64,000 nucleotides of DNA, taken from NCBI RefSeq assembly GCF_900108875.1, contig NZ_FNYJ01000001.1:1331333-1395332 (forward strand), written 5' to 3'. The position numbers were made by a program, and so were the translations under genes. A model generated the notes under the pieces. It was not told where the DNA came from. It searched no databases and saw only the letters and a list, made by a program, of their open reading frames with translations. This DNA comes from Pseudomonas sp. NFR16 (lineage in GTDB: Bacteria > Pseudomonadota > Gammaproteobacteria > Pseudomonadales > Pseudomonadaceae). Below are positions 44,285-53,650 of this stretch, piece by piece; position 1 is the stretch's first letter, and each line of letters opens with the position of its first letter.

Positions 44285-45604
44285 TCAACTCACCCAGAAG
44301 TACATCAGCGCCAGGTTGGCCGCCGAGATCAGGCCGAACAGCCCCCACGCCAGGATTCTGGTCAGGGTGCTGTTGGCGAACGGCCCCATCAATTGCCTGT
44401 CGCTGGTGAAGCGAATCAACGGCCAGAGTGCGAACGGCAGCTGCAGACTGAGCACCACCTGACTGAGCACCAGCATCTTGCCCACGGCGCCGTCGCCGAA
44501 CCAGATCACGCCCGCCAATGCCGGAATCAATGCCAATGCGCGCGTGATCAGACGGCGCTGCCAGCACGGAATCTTGGCGTTGAGAAAGCCTTCCAGCACC
44601 ACCTGGCCGGCAATCGTCCCGGTGAACGTCGAGCTCTGCCCGGCCGCCAGCAATGCCACGCCAAACAGGATGCTGGCCAGCGTGCCGCCTACCAGTGGAT
44701 CGAGCAGATGATAGGCGTCCTGGATTTCCACCACGTCGGCATGACCGCTGCCGTGAAAGGCTGCGGCGGCCAGAATCAGGATCGCCGCATTGATCACCAG
44801 CGCCAGGCTCAGCGAAGCGATGGTGTCGACCCGCGCGTAACGGATGGCGCTGGCCTTGCTCTGTTCGGACGTGCCGTTGACCCGGGTCTGCACCACTGAC
44901 GAGTGCAGGTACAGGTTATGCGGCATCACGGTTGCGCCCAGAATGCCGATGGCGATGTACAGCGGCTCCTGATTGCTCAGCACGTCCCACGAGGGCTTGA
45001 GGCCGGCCGCGACATCCGGCCAGAACGGCTTGATCAGCACCAGCTCGATGAAGAAACACGTGGCGATCGTGGCAATCAGGCCGAGCACGATGGCCTCCAG
45101 GCGCCTGAAGTTGGCGCCCTGCAAGGCCAGCACGATGATCGTGTCGAACGCCGTCAGCGCCACGCCCGTGGTAATCGACACGCCCAGCAACAGATGAAAG
45201 GCCAGCGCCGCGCCGAGCACTTCGGCCAGGTCCGTCGCCAGAATCGACAGCTCGGCCAGAATCCATTGCCCCATGCCGACCCGATGGCTGTAGCGCTGCG
45301 CAGAGAGCTGCGCCAGATCGCGACCGGTCGCGATGCCCAGGCGCGAGCACAGGTTCTGCAGCACCATGCCCGACAGGCTCGCCAGCACCACGACGAACAG
45401 CAACGCGTAGCCAAAGCGCGAGCCGGCCTCGATGGCGGTCGCCCAGTTGCCGGGGTCCATGTAGCCGATGGAGATGAGCAGCCCAGGCCCGACGAACAGC
45501 AGCAATTTGCGCAGGAATGACGCATTGGCCGGGATGGCGACGCTGTCGGTCACCGCGGACGGACAGAAAGGTGCAGTGGCGGTTGTGGGGAGTTTGTACT
45601 TCAC
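44285..45604 (-). CDS. mntH: Nramp-family Mn2+/Fe2+ transporter MntH
   Basis: A 439-residue proton-coupled metal importer with eleven predicted membrane helices. The two metal-site motifs are intact: GYMDPGNWATAIEAG in helix 1 and GATVMPHNLYLHSS in helix 6 (the MPH methionine selects soft metals). It imports manganese, and some iron. Translation starts at GTG (45604); no in-frame ATG exists before helix 1. No MntR, Fur or OxyR box could be confirmed by eye. It is divergent from an MFS transporter gene. Confidence 0.93.
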   Translation of the reverse strand: MKYKLPTTATAPFCPSAVTDSVAIPANASFLRKLLLFVGPGLLISIGYMDPGNWATAIEAGSRFGYALLFVVVLASLSGMVLQNLCSRLGIATGRDLAQLSAQRYSHRVGMGQWILAELSILATDLAEVLGAALAFHLLLGVSITTGVALTAFDTIIVLALQGANFRRLEAIVLGLIATIATCFFIELVLIKPFWPDVAAGLKPSWDVLSNQEPLYIAIGILGATVMPHNLYLHSSVVQTRVNGTSEQSKASAIRYARVDTIASLSLALVINAAILILAAAAFHGSGHADVVEIQDAYHLLDPLVGGTLASILFGVALLAAGQSSTFTGTIAGQVVLEGFLNAKIPCWQRRLITRALALIPALAGVIWFGDGAVGKMLVLSQVVLSLQLPFALWPLIRFTSDRQLMGPFANSTLTRILAWGLFGLISAANLALMYFWVS

Positions 45605-45717
45605 AGGAATCCGATACAGGGTGGCGTTCAGCCATGGAGCTTAAACTCGCAGAAATGTTTTGTCTTGAATCTCTGTCGCTCTAACATGCGTCGTCCCCTG
45701 GATCCGGAAAAACAATA

Positions 45718-47154
45718 ATGCATTCCCCTACTCACGTTTCAGACACCGCCGCCGCCACGGCCGACGGCATCGACCCGATCCGCGCCGCGCAGATTTCCGC
45801 CCGCATCGACCGGCTGCCCGCCGTAGCGACCCTCTGGAAGCTGGTGGCGTTGTTGTCCATCGGCGGCTTTTTCGAGCTGTACGACCTGTTCCAGACCGCC
45901 TACATCAGCCCCGGCCTGATCCGCAGCGGCCTGTTTGCCACCGGCGCGCAAGGCGTATTCGGCTTCTCCGATCAGGCCGCGTTCGCCTCGGCAACCTTTC
46001 TCGGCCTGTTTCTGGGCGCCAGCCTGCTCAGCCCGATCGCCGACCGTTTCGGCCGCCGCGCGATCTTCACCTTCGCGCTGATCTGGTACACCGTCGCGAC
46101 CGTGCTCATGGGCCTGCAGACGACGCCGCTGGGCATCATCTGCATGCGCTTTCTGGTGGGGATCGGCCTAGGCATCGAGCTGGTGACCATCGACGCCTAC
46201 CTGTCCGAGCTGGTGCCCAAGCGCATGCGCAGTTCGGCGTTCGCGTTCGCTTTCTTCGTGCAGTTTCTGTCGGTGCCGTCGGTGGCGCTGATGTCGTGGT
46301 GGCTGGTGCCGCAGGACCCGTTAGGGATCGCGGGCTGGCGCTGGGTAGTGTTTGCCAGCGCGGTGTTCGCGCTGTTCATCTGGTGGCTGCGCTCGCGCCT
46401 GCCGGAGTCGCCGCGCTGGCTCGCCCAGCAGGGTCGCTTCGCCGAAGCCGAAACGATCATGGATGACCTGGAGGCGCGCTGCCTGCGTGACCATGGCCAG
46501 GCGCTGGACGCCCCGGAAACCCACAACGTCGCAGTCGAAGGCAATGGCCGGTTTGCCGACATCTGGCAGCCGCCTTATCGACGTCGCGCGCTGATGCTGA
46601 TCGTCTTTCATGTATTCCAGGCGATCGGCTTCTTCGGCTTCGGCAACTGGCTGCCGGCGCTGCTCTCAGGCCAGGGCGTCAGCGTGACGCACAGCCTGGC
46701 CTATGCGTTCATCATCACCCTGGCCTACCCGCTGGGCCCGCTGCTGTTCGTCAAGTTCGCCAACCGTTTCGAGAACAAATGGCAGATCGTCGGCTCGGCT
46801 CTGGGCGCGATGATCTTCGGCACGCTGTTCGCGCAGCAGAGCACGGCGGCAGGGCTGATTTTCTGCGGGGTCATGATCACGTTCTGCAACGCCTGGCTGA
46901 GCTTCAGCTACCACTCGTATCAGAGCGAGCTGTTCCCGACCAACATCCGCGCCCGTGCCGTGGGCTTCTGCTATTCGTTCAGCCGCCTGTCGACCGTGTT
47001 CAGCAGCCTGTTGATCGGACTGTTTCTGGACCATTTCGGTACGCCGGGCGTACTGACGTTCATTGTCGTCAGCATGCTGATCGTGATGATCACCATCGGC
47101 GTGTTCGGTCCGAGAACCCGCAACCTGGCACTGGAAGACATCGCCCATCGCTGA
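45718..47154 (+). CDS. MFS transporter, sugar-porter/aromatic-acid type
   Basis: A 478-residue transporter with twelve predicted helices. MFS motif A is seen as SPIADRFGRRAIFTFALIW, and PESPRWLAQQGRFAEAETIM follows helix 6, a feature of the sugar-porter and SV2-like (niacin or organic-acid) families. YHSYQSELFPTNIRARAVGFCYSFSR matches the second-half signature. The substrate is not clear; no catabolic gene is adjacent. A perfect 12-bp hairpin lies between its stop and norR. Confidence 0.88.
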   Translation: MHSPTHVSDTAAATADGIDPIRAAQISARIDRLPAVATLWKLVALLSIGGFFELYDLFQTAYISPGLIRSGLFATGAQGVFGFSDQAAFASATFLGLFLGASLLSPIADRFGRRAIFTFALIWYTVATVLMGLQTTPLGIICMRFLVGIGLGIELVTIDAYLSELVPKRMRSSAFAFAFFVQFLSVPSVALMSWWLVPQDPLGIAGWRWVVFASAVFALFIWWLRSRLPESPRWLAQQGRFAEAETIMDDLEARCLRDHGQALDAPETHNVAVEGNGRFADIWQPPYRRRALMLIVFHVFQAIGFFGFGNWLPALLSGQGVSVTHSLAYAFIITLAYPLGPLLFVKFANRFENKWQIVGSALGAMIFGTLFAQQSTAAGLIFCGVMITFCNAWLSFSYHSYQSELFPTNIRARAVGFCYSFSRLSTVFSSLLIGLFLDHFGTPGVLTFIVVSMLIVMITIGVFGPRTRNLALEDIAHR

Positions 47155-47163
47155 CGCGGTGAG

Positions 47164-47192
47164 CAGAGACCTGTGAAACGCACAGGTCTCTG
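47164..47192. terminator. Perfect 12-bp hairpin between convergent MFS and norR genes
   Basis: CAGAGACCTGTG pairs with CACAGGTCTCTG around AAACG. There is no T-run; it probably blocks readthrough or protects 3' ends on both strands. Confidence 0.55.
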
Positions 47193-47225
47193 GCGCCCTC
47201 CAGCCAGACAGTGGATGTCAGCCGT

Positions 47226-48782
47226 TCAGCGAATCCCCAGTCGACGGGCAAGGCGGCTCAGGTTGGCGCGGTCGACGTTGAGCTCGCGGGCGACCTGCGC
47301 CCATTTGCCCTGATGGCGAGCCAGCGCGTCGTTGATCAGCACCGTCTGAAACGCGTCGACGGTTTCTTTGAGCCCTACTCCCGGTTTGATCACCGGTGCC
47401 GGCCCGATCACCTCGGGCGTCCCCACGCCAGACGTCGGCAACCCGTCCAGGCCGAGCGCCTGAGGCTCGATGGTGAGGATGCGCGGTCGCTCGGCGTGGG
47501 CCGACAGCGCCTTGAGCACGGCGCGGCTGATCAGGTGCTCCAGCTCGCGAACGTTGCCCGGCCATGGGTAACCGAGCAGTACCTTCTGCGCATCGGCGCT
47601 CAGGCGCAAGCTGCGCAGGCCCATGCGTGCACGGTTCTCTTCAAGAAAATACCCGGCCAGCAGCAGGACATCGCGCCCGCGTTCGCGCAGCGGTGGCACC
47701 ACCAGCGGATAAACGCTCAGGCGATGGTAGAGATCGGCGCGGAAACGCCCGGCACGCACTTCTTCGGCCAGGTCGCGGTTGGTGGCGGCGATGATCCGCA
47801 CATCCACATGGTGTTCCTGATCGGAACCGACCCGTTGCAACTGGCCGCTCTGTAGAACGCGCAGCAGCTTGGACTGAACCGGCGGCGGCAGTTCGCCCAC
47901 TTCGTCGAGAAAGATCGAGCCGCCGTCGGCCAGTTCGAACTTGCCGCTGCGCCCACTCACCGCGCCGGAGAATGCGCCTTTGACGTGGCCGAACAGTTCG
48001 CTTTCCACCAGCAGCTCCGGCAACGCCGCGCAGTTCAGGCTGATCAGGGGTTTCTGCGCGCGGGGTGACTGCAGGTGAATGGCTTCGGCAACCAGCTCTT
48101 TGCCGACGCCCGTTTCACCGGTGATCAGGACGGTCAGCGGACTGTTGCCGACCAACTGGATCTCCTGCTGCAAACGCCGGTGCACGGCGCTCTGTCCGAT
48201 CAATTCGCGGGGGCCGCGCCCGCCGGCTGCCCGCTTGTAGACCTCGGCCAACTGGCGCTGGTCCTCGACGTTGCGGGCGAGCTGGCTGATCCGCTCACTG
48301 GCCATCACGGTCGCCGCTGCCAGGCTGGAAAACGCCTGCAGGTTATCCAGATCGACGCTGCCGAACCGGGCAGGATCGAGCGAATCGAGGGTGATCAGCC
48401 CCCAGAGTTTGTCCTGCACGTAGAGCGGGCAGCCCAGGCAGTCATGCACTTCCAGATCACCGTGCACCCCTTCCACCAAACCGTCATAAGGGTCCGGGAG
48501 GTCACTTTCGGCACAGAAACGCGTGGGTTCGCGGTGCTGCACGATGATGTCCAGCCGCGGATGCTCGCCCAGCCGGAAACGCCGACCCAGGGTATCCGGA
48601 CTCAGGCCTTCGACCGACAGCGGCACCAGCACATCGTCTTCGAGCTTGAGCAGCGCCACCGCGTCGCACGGCAGCAACTGCCGCAGGGAACGCAGCAGCC
48701 GACGGTAACGCTCATGGTCAGGCAGGTCGCGAGACAGGTCGGCGACCAGCGGTATGAGCGCCAGCAGAAGCGGATTGGTCAT
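47226..48782 (-). CDS. norR: Nitric-oxide-responsive sigma-54 activator NorR
   Basis: A 518-residue enhancer-binding protein: N-terminal GAF domain (about 20-165), AAA+ domain with Walker A TGETGVGKE (about 221-229) and the sigma-54 loop GAFSGA (269-274), and a C-terminal Fis-type helix-turn-helix. The GAF residues that build the NO-sensing iron site in E. coli NorR have counterparts here (Arg76, Asp97/Asp100, Cys115, Asp133). It activates NO-detoxifying genes such as hmp or norVW, none of which adjoin it, so its targets lie elsewhere. I start at 48782 rather than 48881. Confidence 0.93.
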   Translation of the reverse strand: MTNPLLLALIPLVADLSRDLPDHERYRRLLRSLRQLLPCDAVALLKLEDDVLVPLSVEGLSPDTLGRRFRLGEHPRLDIIVQHREPTRFCAESDLPDPYDGLVEGVHGDLEVHDCLGCPLYVQDKLWGLITLDSLDPARFGSVDLDNLQAFSSLAAATVMASERISQLARNVEDQRQLAEVYKRAAGGRGPRELIGQSAVHRRLQQEIQLVGNSPLTVLITGETGVGKELVAEAIHLQSPRAQKPLISLNCAALPELLVESELFGHVKGAFSGAVSGRSGKFELADGGSIFLDEVGELPPPVQSKLLRVLQSGQLQRVGSDQEHHVDVRIIAATNRDLAEEVRAGRFRADLYHRLSVYPLVVPPLRERGRDVLLLAGYFLEENRARMGLRSLRLSADAQKVLLGYPWPGNVRELEHLISRAVLKALSAHAERPRILTIEPQALGLDGLPTSGVGTPEVIGPAPVIKPGVGLKETVDAFQTVLINDALARHQGKWAQVARELNVDRANLSRLARRLGIR

Positions 48783-49128
48783 CGAGACTCCAGACGCGGA
48801 CAGGCAAGCAGCCGAAAAAACGCGGTCATTATGACTGCGTTTGCGCCCCGCAACGACAGCCTCTCGCCTTTTTCTTCGCACTGCTGAATCTGCCTCGCAT
48901 GGAAACCCTTGAATTCATCACACTTTCAAGCAGTCATTAGTTGATCGCCAATTAACTGGCAGCCGACTGTTTCAATGGCGAAACAACGTTCATCGCGAGT
49001 AATGCTTTAACCGTCTTTTTATTCTGGCGCCAAGTGCCCGACGGGGTTTGTACGGCCCTTTAATTTAAATGAAGTTGCTGAAAATCAATTTTGTTTATAG
49101 TCGGCTCGACCCTAAAGGAGCACTCGCT
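48783..49128. other. 346-bp divergent intergenic region (norR / arabinofuranose operon)
   Basis: AT-rich and non-coding on both strands. It holds the norR promoter (unrecognised) and the candidate promoter at 49075-49101 for the five-gene glycan operon. A small in-frame ATG at 49069 exists but has no good ribosome-binding site. No structured RNA is seen. Confidence 0.45.
49075..49101 (+). promoter_or_regulatory. Candidate promoter of the arabinofuranose operon
   Basis: TTGCTG, a 15-bp spacer and TATAGT lie about 28 bp before the first start codon. The spacer is short, so this is tentative. Confidence 0.35.
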
Positions 49129-50580
49129 ATGGCCAGAATTCAGGGACGAGTTCTTGAAACTTTCCCACCCTTGGTTGTCGATCTGGACGGTACGTTGTTG
49201 CGTTCGGATCTGCTCATGGAAACGGCAATGGCCTTTGTGCGAAGCCAGCCGCTGAAAGCGTTCAAGGTGCTCGGCTGGTTGTTCAAAGGCAAGGCGGCGT
49301 TGAAGGAAGGCCTGGCGCTGAATACCGAAATCGATGTGTCCGTGCTGCCTTACGACCCGCAGATCATCGAAATGATTCAGCGCGAAAAAGCCAGCGGACG
49401 CATGGTGGTGCTGGCCACCGCGAGTCATGTCAGTCTGGCCGAGCGTATTGCCGAACACTTGCAGTTATTTGATCTGGTGCTGGCCTCTAATACCAACCGT
49501 AACTTGTCCGGTCCGCATAAGCGCGACTTGCTGGTTGCCCACTTTGGTGAGGGCGGATTCGACTATATCGGCAACTCCAAAGATGATCTGCCGATCTGGA
49601 AAGTGTCGCGTCAGGCGTATGTGGTCAATCCCGATTCCGGCGTCGAATCCCGCGTCGAGGCCATGACCCAGGTCGAGCCGACCCTTCACACCAACACACC
49701 GGCGCTTCGGGACTGGCGCAAAGCGTTGCGTCTGCACCAGTGGCTGAAAAATGCGCTGATCTTCGTGCCCCTCCTCGCTTCGCATCGTCTGGCGCAACTG
49801 GACCTGATGCGCGATGGGGTGATCGCATTCCTGTGCTTCGGCCTGTGCGCTTCCAGCGTCTACGTGCTCAACGACCTGCTGGACCTGTGCGACGACCGCC
49901 ATCACAAAAGCAAATGCAATCGTCCCTTCGCTAGCGGCCGGCTATCGATTAAGGCCGGGCTGATGCTGGTGCCGACGCTGCTGATCGTCTCTTTCGGCGC
50001 CGCGCTGTTGCTACTGCCCTGGCAGTTCGCGGCGGTCATGGCCGCCTATTACGGCCTGACGCTGGCGTATTCGCTGAAGCTCAAGCGCCTGATGGCCTGG
50101 GACGTCATCGTCCTGGCGATGCTCTACACCGCGCGGATCATCGCTGGCGTCGCCGCCTTCAACCTGACGCTGACGTTCTGGATCCTGGCGTTTTCGATGT
50201 TCATCTTCCTCAGCCTGGCAATGGTCAAGCGCTATGCCGAACTGCGCGATGCCCGTGCCAGAGAGGTCAATACTTTTGCCCGCGGTCGTGGCTATTACCC
50301 CGGTGATCTGGACATGATCGCCTCGCTTGGCGCGTCGTCGGGGTATCTGGCGGTAATGGTGCTGGCGCTGTACATCCAGGACGCCAAGACCACCGAACTG
50401 TATGTGACGCCGCACGTGATCTGGCTGGCGTGTCCGCTGCTGCTGTTCTGGGTCACGCGGGTGTGGATGCTTACCCATCGTGGGCAGATGAATGAAGATC
50501 CGGTGGTGTTCGCCATCCGCGACCGCACCAGCCAGTTGATCGGCGTCGCCTTCCTGCTGATGTTCTGGATCGCCGCATGA
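49129..50580 (+). CDS. HAD phosphatase-UbiA fusion: decaprenyl-phosphate phosphoribosyltransferase-like
   Basis: A 483-residue bifunctional protein. Residues 1-190 are a HAD-type phosphatase (LVVDLDGTLL with Asp18 and Asp20; VLATASH). Residues about 200-483 are a UbiA-type membrane transferase with the prenyl-substrate motif NDLLDLCDDRHHKSKCNRP (Asn248, Asp252, Asp256), closest in form to mycobacterial Rv3806c. The transferase would put 5-phosphoribose on a polyprenyl phosphate, and the HAD domain would then remove the 5-phosphate. AAGGAG precedes the ATG; an earlier ATG at 49069 lacks one. First gene of a tightly overlapping operon. Confidence 0.85.
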   Translation: MARIQGRVLETFPPLVVDLDGTLLRSDLLMETAMAFVRSQPLKAFKVLGWLFKGKAALKEGLALNTEIDVSVLPYDPQIIEMIQREKASGRMVVLATASHVSLAERIAEHLQLFDLVLASNTNRNLSGPHKRDLLVAHFGEGGFDYIGNSKDDLPIWKVSRQAYVVNPDSGVESRVEAMTQVEPTLHTNTPALRDWRKALRLHQWLKNALIFVPLLASHRLAQLDLMRDGVIAFLCFGLCASSVYVLNDLLDLCDDRHHKSKCNRPFASGRLSIKAGLMLVPTLLIVSFGAALLLLPWQFAAVMAAYYGLTLAYSLKLKRLMAWDVIVLAMLYTARIIAGVAAFNLTLTFWILAFSMFIFLSLAMVKRYAELRDARAREVNTFARGRGYYPGDLDMIASLGASSGYLAVMVLALYIQDAKTTELYVTPHVIWLACPLLLFWVTRVWMLTHRGQMNEDPVVFAIRDRTSQLIGVAFLLMFWIAA

Positions 50581-51893
50581 GTGCGCCGCTGTATTCCTGG
50601 GGACGGTTTCCCCGCAGTCCGCAGCGAGGTCACAGTTGCGTGTGGCTGGACGACTTGCCGGAGCATCTGGACCGCGTGATTGGCGACCACCGCAGCAGTC
50701 TGCCCTATGGCAACGGCCGCAGTTACGGTGACAGCTGCCTGGCTGCCAGCGATCAGGTGCTGCACATGCGTTCGCTGGACCGCCTGATCGAGGCCGACTG
50801 GGCCACGGGAGTGATCAAGGTGGAAGCAGGCATCACCCTGGCCGAAGTGCTGGCTGTCGCGATTCCGCAGGGCTGGTTCCTGCCGGTCACGCCAGGCACG
50901 CAATTCGCCACGGTGGGCGGCGCCATCGCCAACGACGTACATGGCAAGAACCACCACGTGCGCGGCACCTTTGGCCGCCACGTGCTGAGTTTCGGCCTGT
51001 TGCGCCACGGGCAGCCCGAGCTGACCTGTGCGCCCGACTCCAATGCCCCGCTGTTCAGCGCCAGCATCGGAGGCCTCGGGCTCACGGGGATCATCCATTG
51101 GGCGCAGATCCAACTGATACCGATCCGTGCCAGTCAGATCGACACCAGCACCGTGCGCTTCGCCAATCTGGCGGAGTTTTTCGCCCTCTCTGCCGAACTC
51201 GATGATCATCATGAATACAGCGTGGCGTGGATCGATTGCCTGGCCAAGGGTGCCGACACCGGACGCGGCGTATTCATCGTCGGCGACCACGCGCAGTATG
51301 GCTCGCTGGAAGTCGGCCAGCGCAAGAAACTCAGCGTGCCGCTGACGCCACCCGTCTCGCTGATCAACAGACTGTCCCTGAGCGCCTTCAACAACCTGTA
51401 CTGGCGCGCGCACCCGAGTCAACGCACCCGCGGACGCAGCGCCTACGAACCGTTTTTCTATCCGCTGGACCGGATTCTGCACTGGAACCGCATCTACGGC
51501 CGGCGCGGCTTTCAGCAGTACCAGTGCGTCGTGCCACAGGCCAGCGCGGCGCCGGCCATGGCTGAATTGCTGCGCGCCATCGCCGACGCCGGACAAGGCT
51601 CGTTTCTGGCCGTGCTCAAGCGTTGTGGCGACCTTCGCTCGCCGGGCCTGCTGTCGTTTCCGATGTCAGGCACCTCGCTGGCACTGGACTTTCCCCAGAG
51701 TGAACAGCTGGAGAACGTCGTGTTTCCGCGCCTGGACGACATCGTCCGGGCCGCGGGAGGCCGCTTGTATCCGGCCAAGGATGCCCATATGAGCGGCGCC
51801 GACTTTCGTCAGGCGTATCCCGCCTGGGAGCGACTGGAAGCGCTGCGCGATCCGTCCCTGATGTCCCGTTTCTGGAGCCGTGTGATCTTATGA
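50577..51893 (+). CDS. DprE1-like FAD-dependent decaprenylphosphoryl-ribose 2'-oxidase
   Basis: A 438-residue VAO-type flavoenzyme. The FAD-binding LPYGNGRSYGDSCLA (about 42-56) and GTQFATVGGAIAND are followed by VHGKNHHVRG, the His-Gly-Lys-Asn-His block of DprE1, and the C-terminal GGRLYPAKDAH keeps the active-site lysine. The segment aligned with the benzothiazinone-target cysteine of DprE1 reads SLALDFP, with Ala instead of Cys. It would oxidise the 2-OH of polyprenyl-P-ribose, the first half of the epimerisation to arabinose. It overlaps its neighbours by ATGA on both sides. Confidence 0.85.
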   Translation: MSAPLYSWGRFPRSPQRGHSCVWLDDLPEHLDRVIGDHRSSLPYGNGRSYGDSCLAASDQVLHMRSLDRLIEADWATGVIKVEAGITLAEVLAVAIPQGWFLPVTPGTQFATVGGAIANDVHGKNHHVRGTFGRHVLSFGLLRHGQPELTCAPDSNAPLFSASIGGLGLTGIIHWAQIQLIPIRASQIDTSTVRFANLAEFFALSAELDDHHEYSVAWIDCLAKGADTGRGVFIVGDHAQYGSLEVGQRKKLSVPLTPPVSLINRLSLSAFNNLYWRAHPSQRTRGRSAYEPFFYPLDRILHWNRIYGRRGFQQYQCVVPQASAAPAMAELLRAIADAGQGSFLAVLKRCGDLRSPGLLSFPMSGTSLALDFPQSEQLENVVFPRLDDIVRAAGGRLYPAKDAHMSGADFRQAYPAWERLEALRDPSLMSRFWSRVIL

Positions 51894-52645
51894 AGCAGAT
51901 AGCCGTAAAAAAAGTCCTGATCATCGGTGCCACGTCGGCCATCGCCAGCGCCTGTGCCCGTCTGTGGGCCAGTGAAGGCAGCGATTTTTTCCTGGTCGCG
52001 CGTAACGTCGACAAACTCCAGCAGACCGCCGCCGACCTCAAGGCGCGTGGGGCAAGCAACGTGACCTTGCATGAGATGGACGCCAACGACATCGATGCCC
52101 ACCCGCTGATGCTCGGCCGGTGCCTGACGGCGCTGGGCCAGATCGACATCGCCCTGATCGCCCACGGCACCCTGCCCGATCAGAAGGCCTGCGAACGGGA
52201 CGTGAAACTGGCGCTGCGCGAGTTCGCCAATAACTGCACTTCGGTGATCGCGCTGCTGACCTGTCTGGCCATGCAATTCGAAACCCAGCGTTGCGGCAGC
52301 CTGGCGATCATTTCGTCGGTGGCCGCTGATCGCGGTCGGCCCTCGAACTACCTTTATGGCAGCGCCAAGGCGGCGGTTTCCACGTATTGCGAGGGCCTGC
52401 AGGCGCGCCTGTTCAAGCTGGGTGTGCACGTCACCACCATCAAGCCGGGCTTCGTCGACACGCCGATGACCCAAGGCCTGTCGCTGCCGGCGGCGTTGCT
52501 CGCGCAACCGGCCCAGGTCGCGCAGCGGATCGTCAAAGGCATCGCCAACAAAGTGCCGACGCTGTACGCGCCGGGCTTCTGGGCGCTGATCATGTGGGTC
52601 ATCCGCTCGATCCCGCAGCCGGTTTTCAAGAGGCTCAACCTGTGA
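51890..52645 (+). CDS. DprE2-like short-chain reductase (2'-keto sugar reductase)
   Basis: A 251-residue SDR. The cofactor motif VLIIGATSAIASACARLWA is the unusual variant found in DprE2-like enzymes, and SSVAADRG and YLYGSAKAAV hold the catalytic Ser and Y-x-x-x-K. It would reduce the 2'-keto intermediate made by the DprE1-like enzyme to polyprenyl-P-D-arabinofuranose. ATGA overlap with the oxidase and a GTGA overlap with the next gene indicate translational coupling, as in mycobacterial dprE1-dprE2 (Rv3790-Rv3791). Confidence 0.85.
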   Translation: MKQIAVKKVLIIGATSAIASACARLWASEGSDFFLVARNVDKLQQTAADLKARGASNVTLHEMDANDIDAHPLMLGRCLTALGQIDIALIAHGTLPDQKACERDVKLALREFANNCTSVIALLTCLAMQFETQRCGSLAIISSVAADRGRPSNYLYGSAKAAVSTYCEGLQARLFKLGVHVTTIKPGFVDTPMTQGLSLPAALLAQPAQVAQRIVKGIANKVPTLYAPGFWALIMWVIRSIPQPVFKRLNL

Positions 52646-53613
52646 ACGGCTCGCCGCATCTGTCCGGGTGGCGTTACCGGGCGGTGGTGCTGTCGGTGGT
52701 CGGGTCGGCGCTGGGCTATCTGGGCTTTTCCCTGTGGGGCGGCTGGCAGGCGGTGGGTGCCGCCGTGAGCGAGGTCGGCCTGATCGGTATCTTTATCGCG
52801 CTGTTCATGTCCTCGGTGAATTACGGCCTGCGCTTCGTGCGCTGGCAGGCGTACCTGAAGGTGCTCGGCCATCCGATGCCGTGGCGCCCAAGCCTGAATA
52901 TCTACCTGGCCGGCTTCGCCTTGACCACCACGCCCGGCAAGGCCGGCGAAGCCCTGCGCGGCGTGCTGCTCAAGCGCTGGGGCGTGCCGTATCCGCAGAG
53001 CTTCGCGGCGTTTTTCAGCGAACGCCTGTCGGACCTGTTCGCCGTGGTGCTGCTGACCCTGTTCGGCCTCTCGCTGTACCCCGAAGCGATGCCGATGATC
53101 GTCGTGGGCGTGGCGCTGGTGGTCGTCGGGCTGGTGGTGCTGTCGCAGCGTCGTCTGCTGGAACGTCTGACGCTGATGGTGCCGACCGAGGGCGGCAAAG
53201 TGATCAGCCTGCTGCGCCATCTGCTGCAGGTACTGATGCACGCCCAGCAATGCCATCGACTGCGCTTGATGCTGGGCTTGACGATGCTCAGCGTCATCGC
53301 CTGGAGCGCCGAGGCGCTGGCCTTCGACTGGATCCTGCAATGGATGGGCGCGGACATTCCGCTGACGTTCGCGGTGTTCGTCTACGCGCTGGCGATGCTC
53401 GCGGGGGCGGTGAGTTTCATGCCCGGCGGCCTCGGCGGCGCGGAGGCCGTGATGGTCGGCCTGCTGGTCTGGAAAGGCATGAGCAGCGCCGATGCGGTCG
53501 CCGCCACCGTGTTGATCCGTCTGGCCACGCTGTGGTTCGCCGTGGCCATCGGCGCAGTGATGTTACTCAAGCTCAAAGGCGAGGCAACGCCTCAGGGCCA
53601 ACCGGTTCAGTAA
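52642..53613 (+). CDS. AglD/YbhN-type membrane protein (LPG-synthase transmembrane family)
   Basis: A 323-residue protein with about eight membrane helices, of the UPF0104 / lysylphosphatidylglycerol synthase TM family. Landmarks are [34 protein letters not shown] and [20 protein letters not shown]. It starts at GTG (52642), overlapping the reductase stop. Relatives are found with lipid-linked-sugar genes, and a flippase role is often suggested; here it could move polyprenyl-P-arabinose across the inner membrane. That role is inferred from context. The much longer open frame from 52387 is not the gene. Confidence 0.8.
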   Translation: MNGSPHLSGWRYRAVVLSVVGSALGYLGFSLWGGWQAVGAAVSEVGLIGIFIALFMSSVNYGLRFVRWQAYLKVLGHPMPWRPSLNIYLAGFALTTTPGKAGEALRGVLLKRWGVPYPQSFAAFFSERLSDLFAVVLLTLFGLSLYPEAMPMIVVGVALVVVGLVVLSQRRLLERLTLMVPTEGGKVISLLRHLLQVLMHAQQCHRLRLMLGLTMLSVIAWSAEALAFDWILQWMGADIPLTFAVFVYALAMLAGAVSFMPGGLGGAEAVMVGLLVWKGMSSADAVAATVLIRLATLWFAVAIGAVMLLKLKGEATPQGQPVQ

Positions 53614-53650
53614 CGCTTCCAACGTAAAACAGGGACAAGGAGTGCAAGTC

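Noticed and set aside
52387..52641. N-terminal extension of the AglD/YbhN-like protein
   Set aside because: The frame is open but overlaps the DprE2-like gene in another register; the GTG at 52642 gives the normal start just before the first membrane helix.
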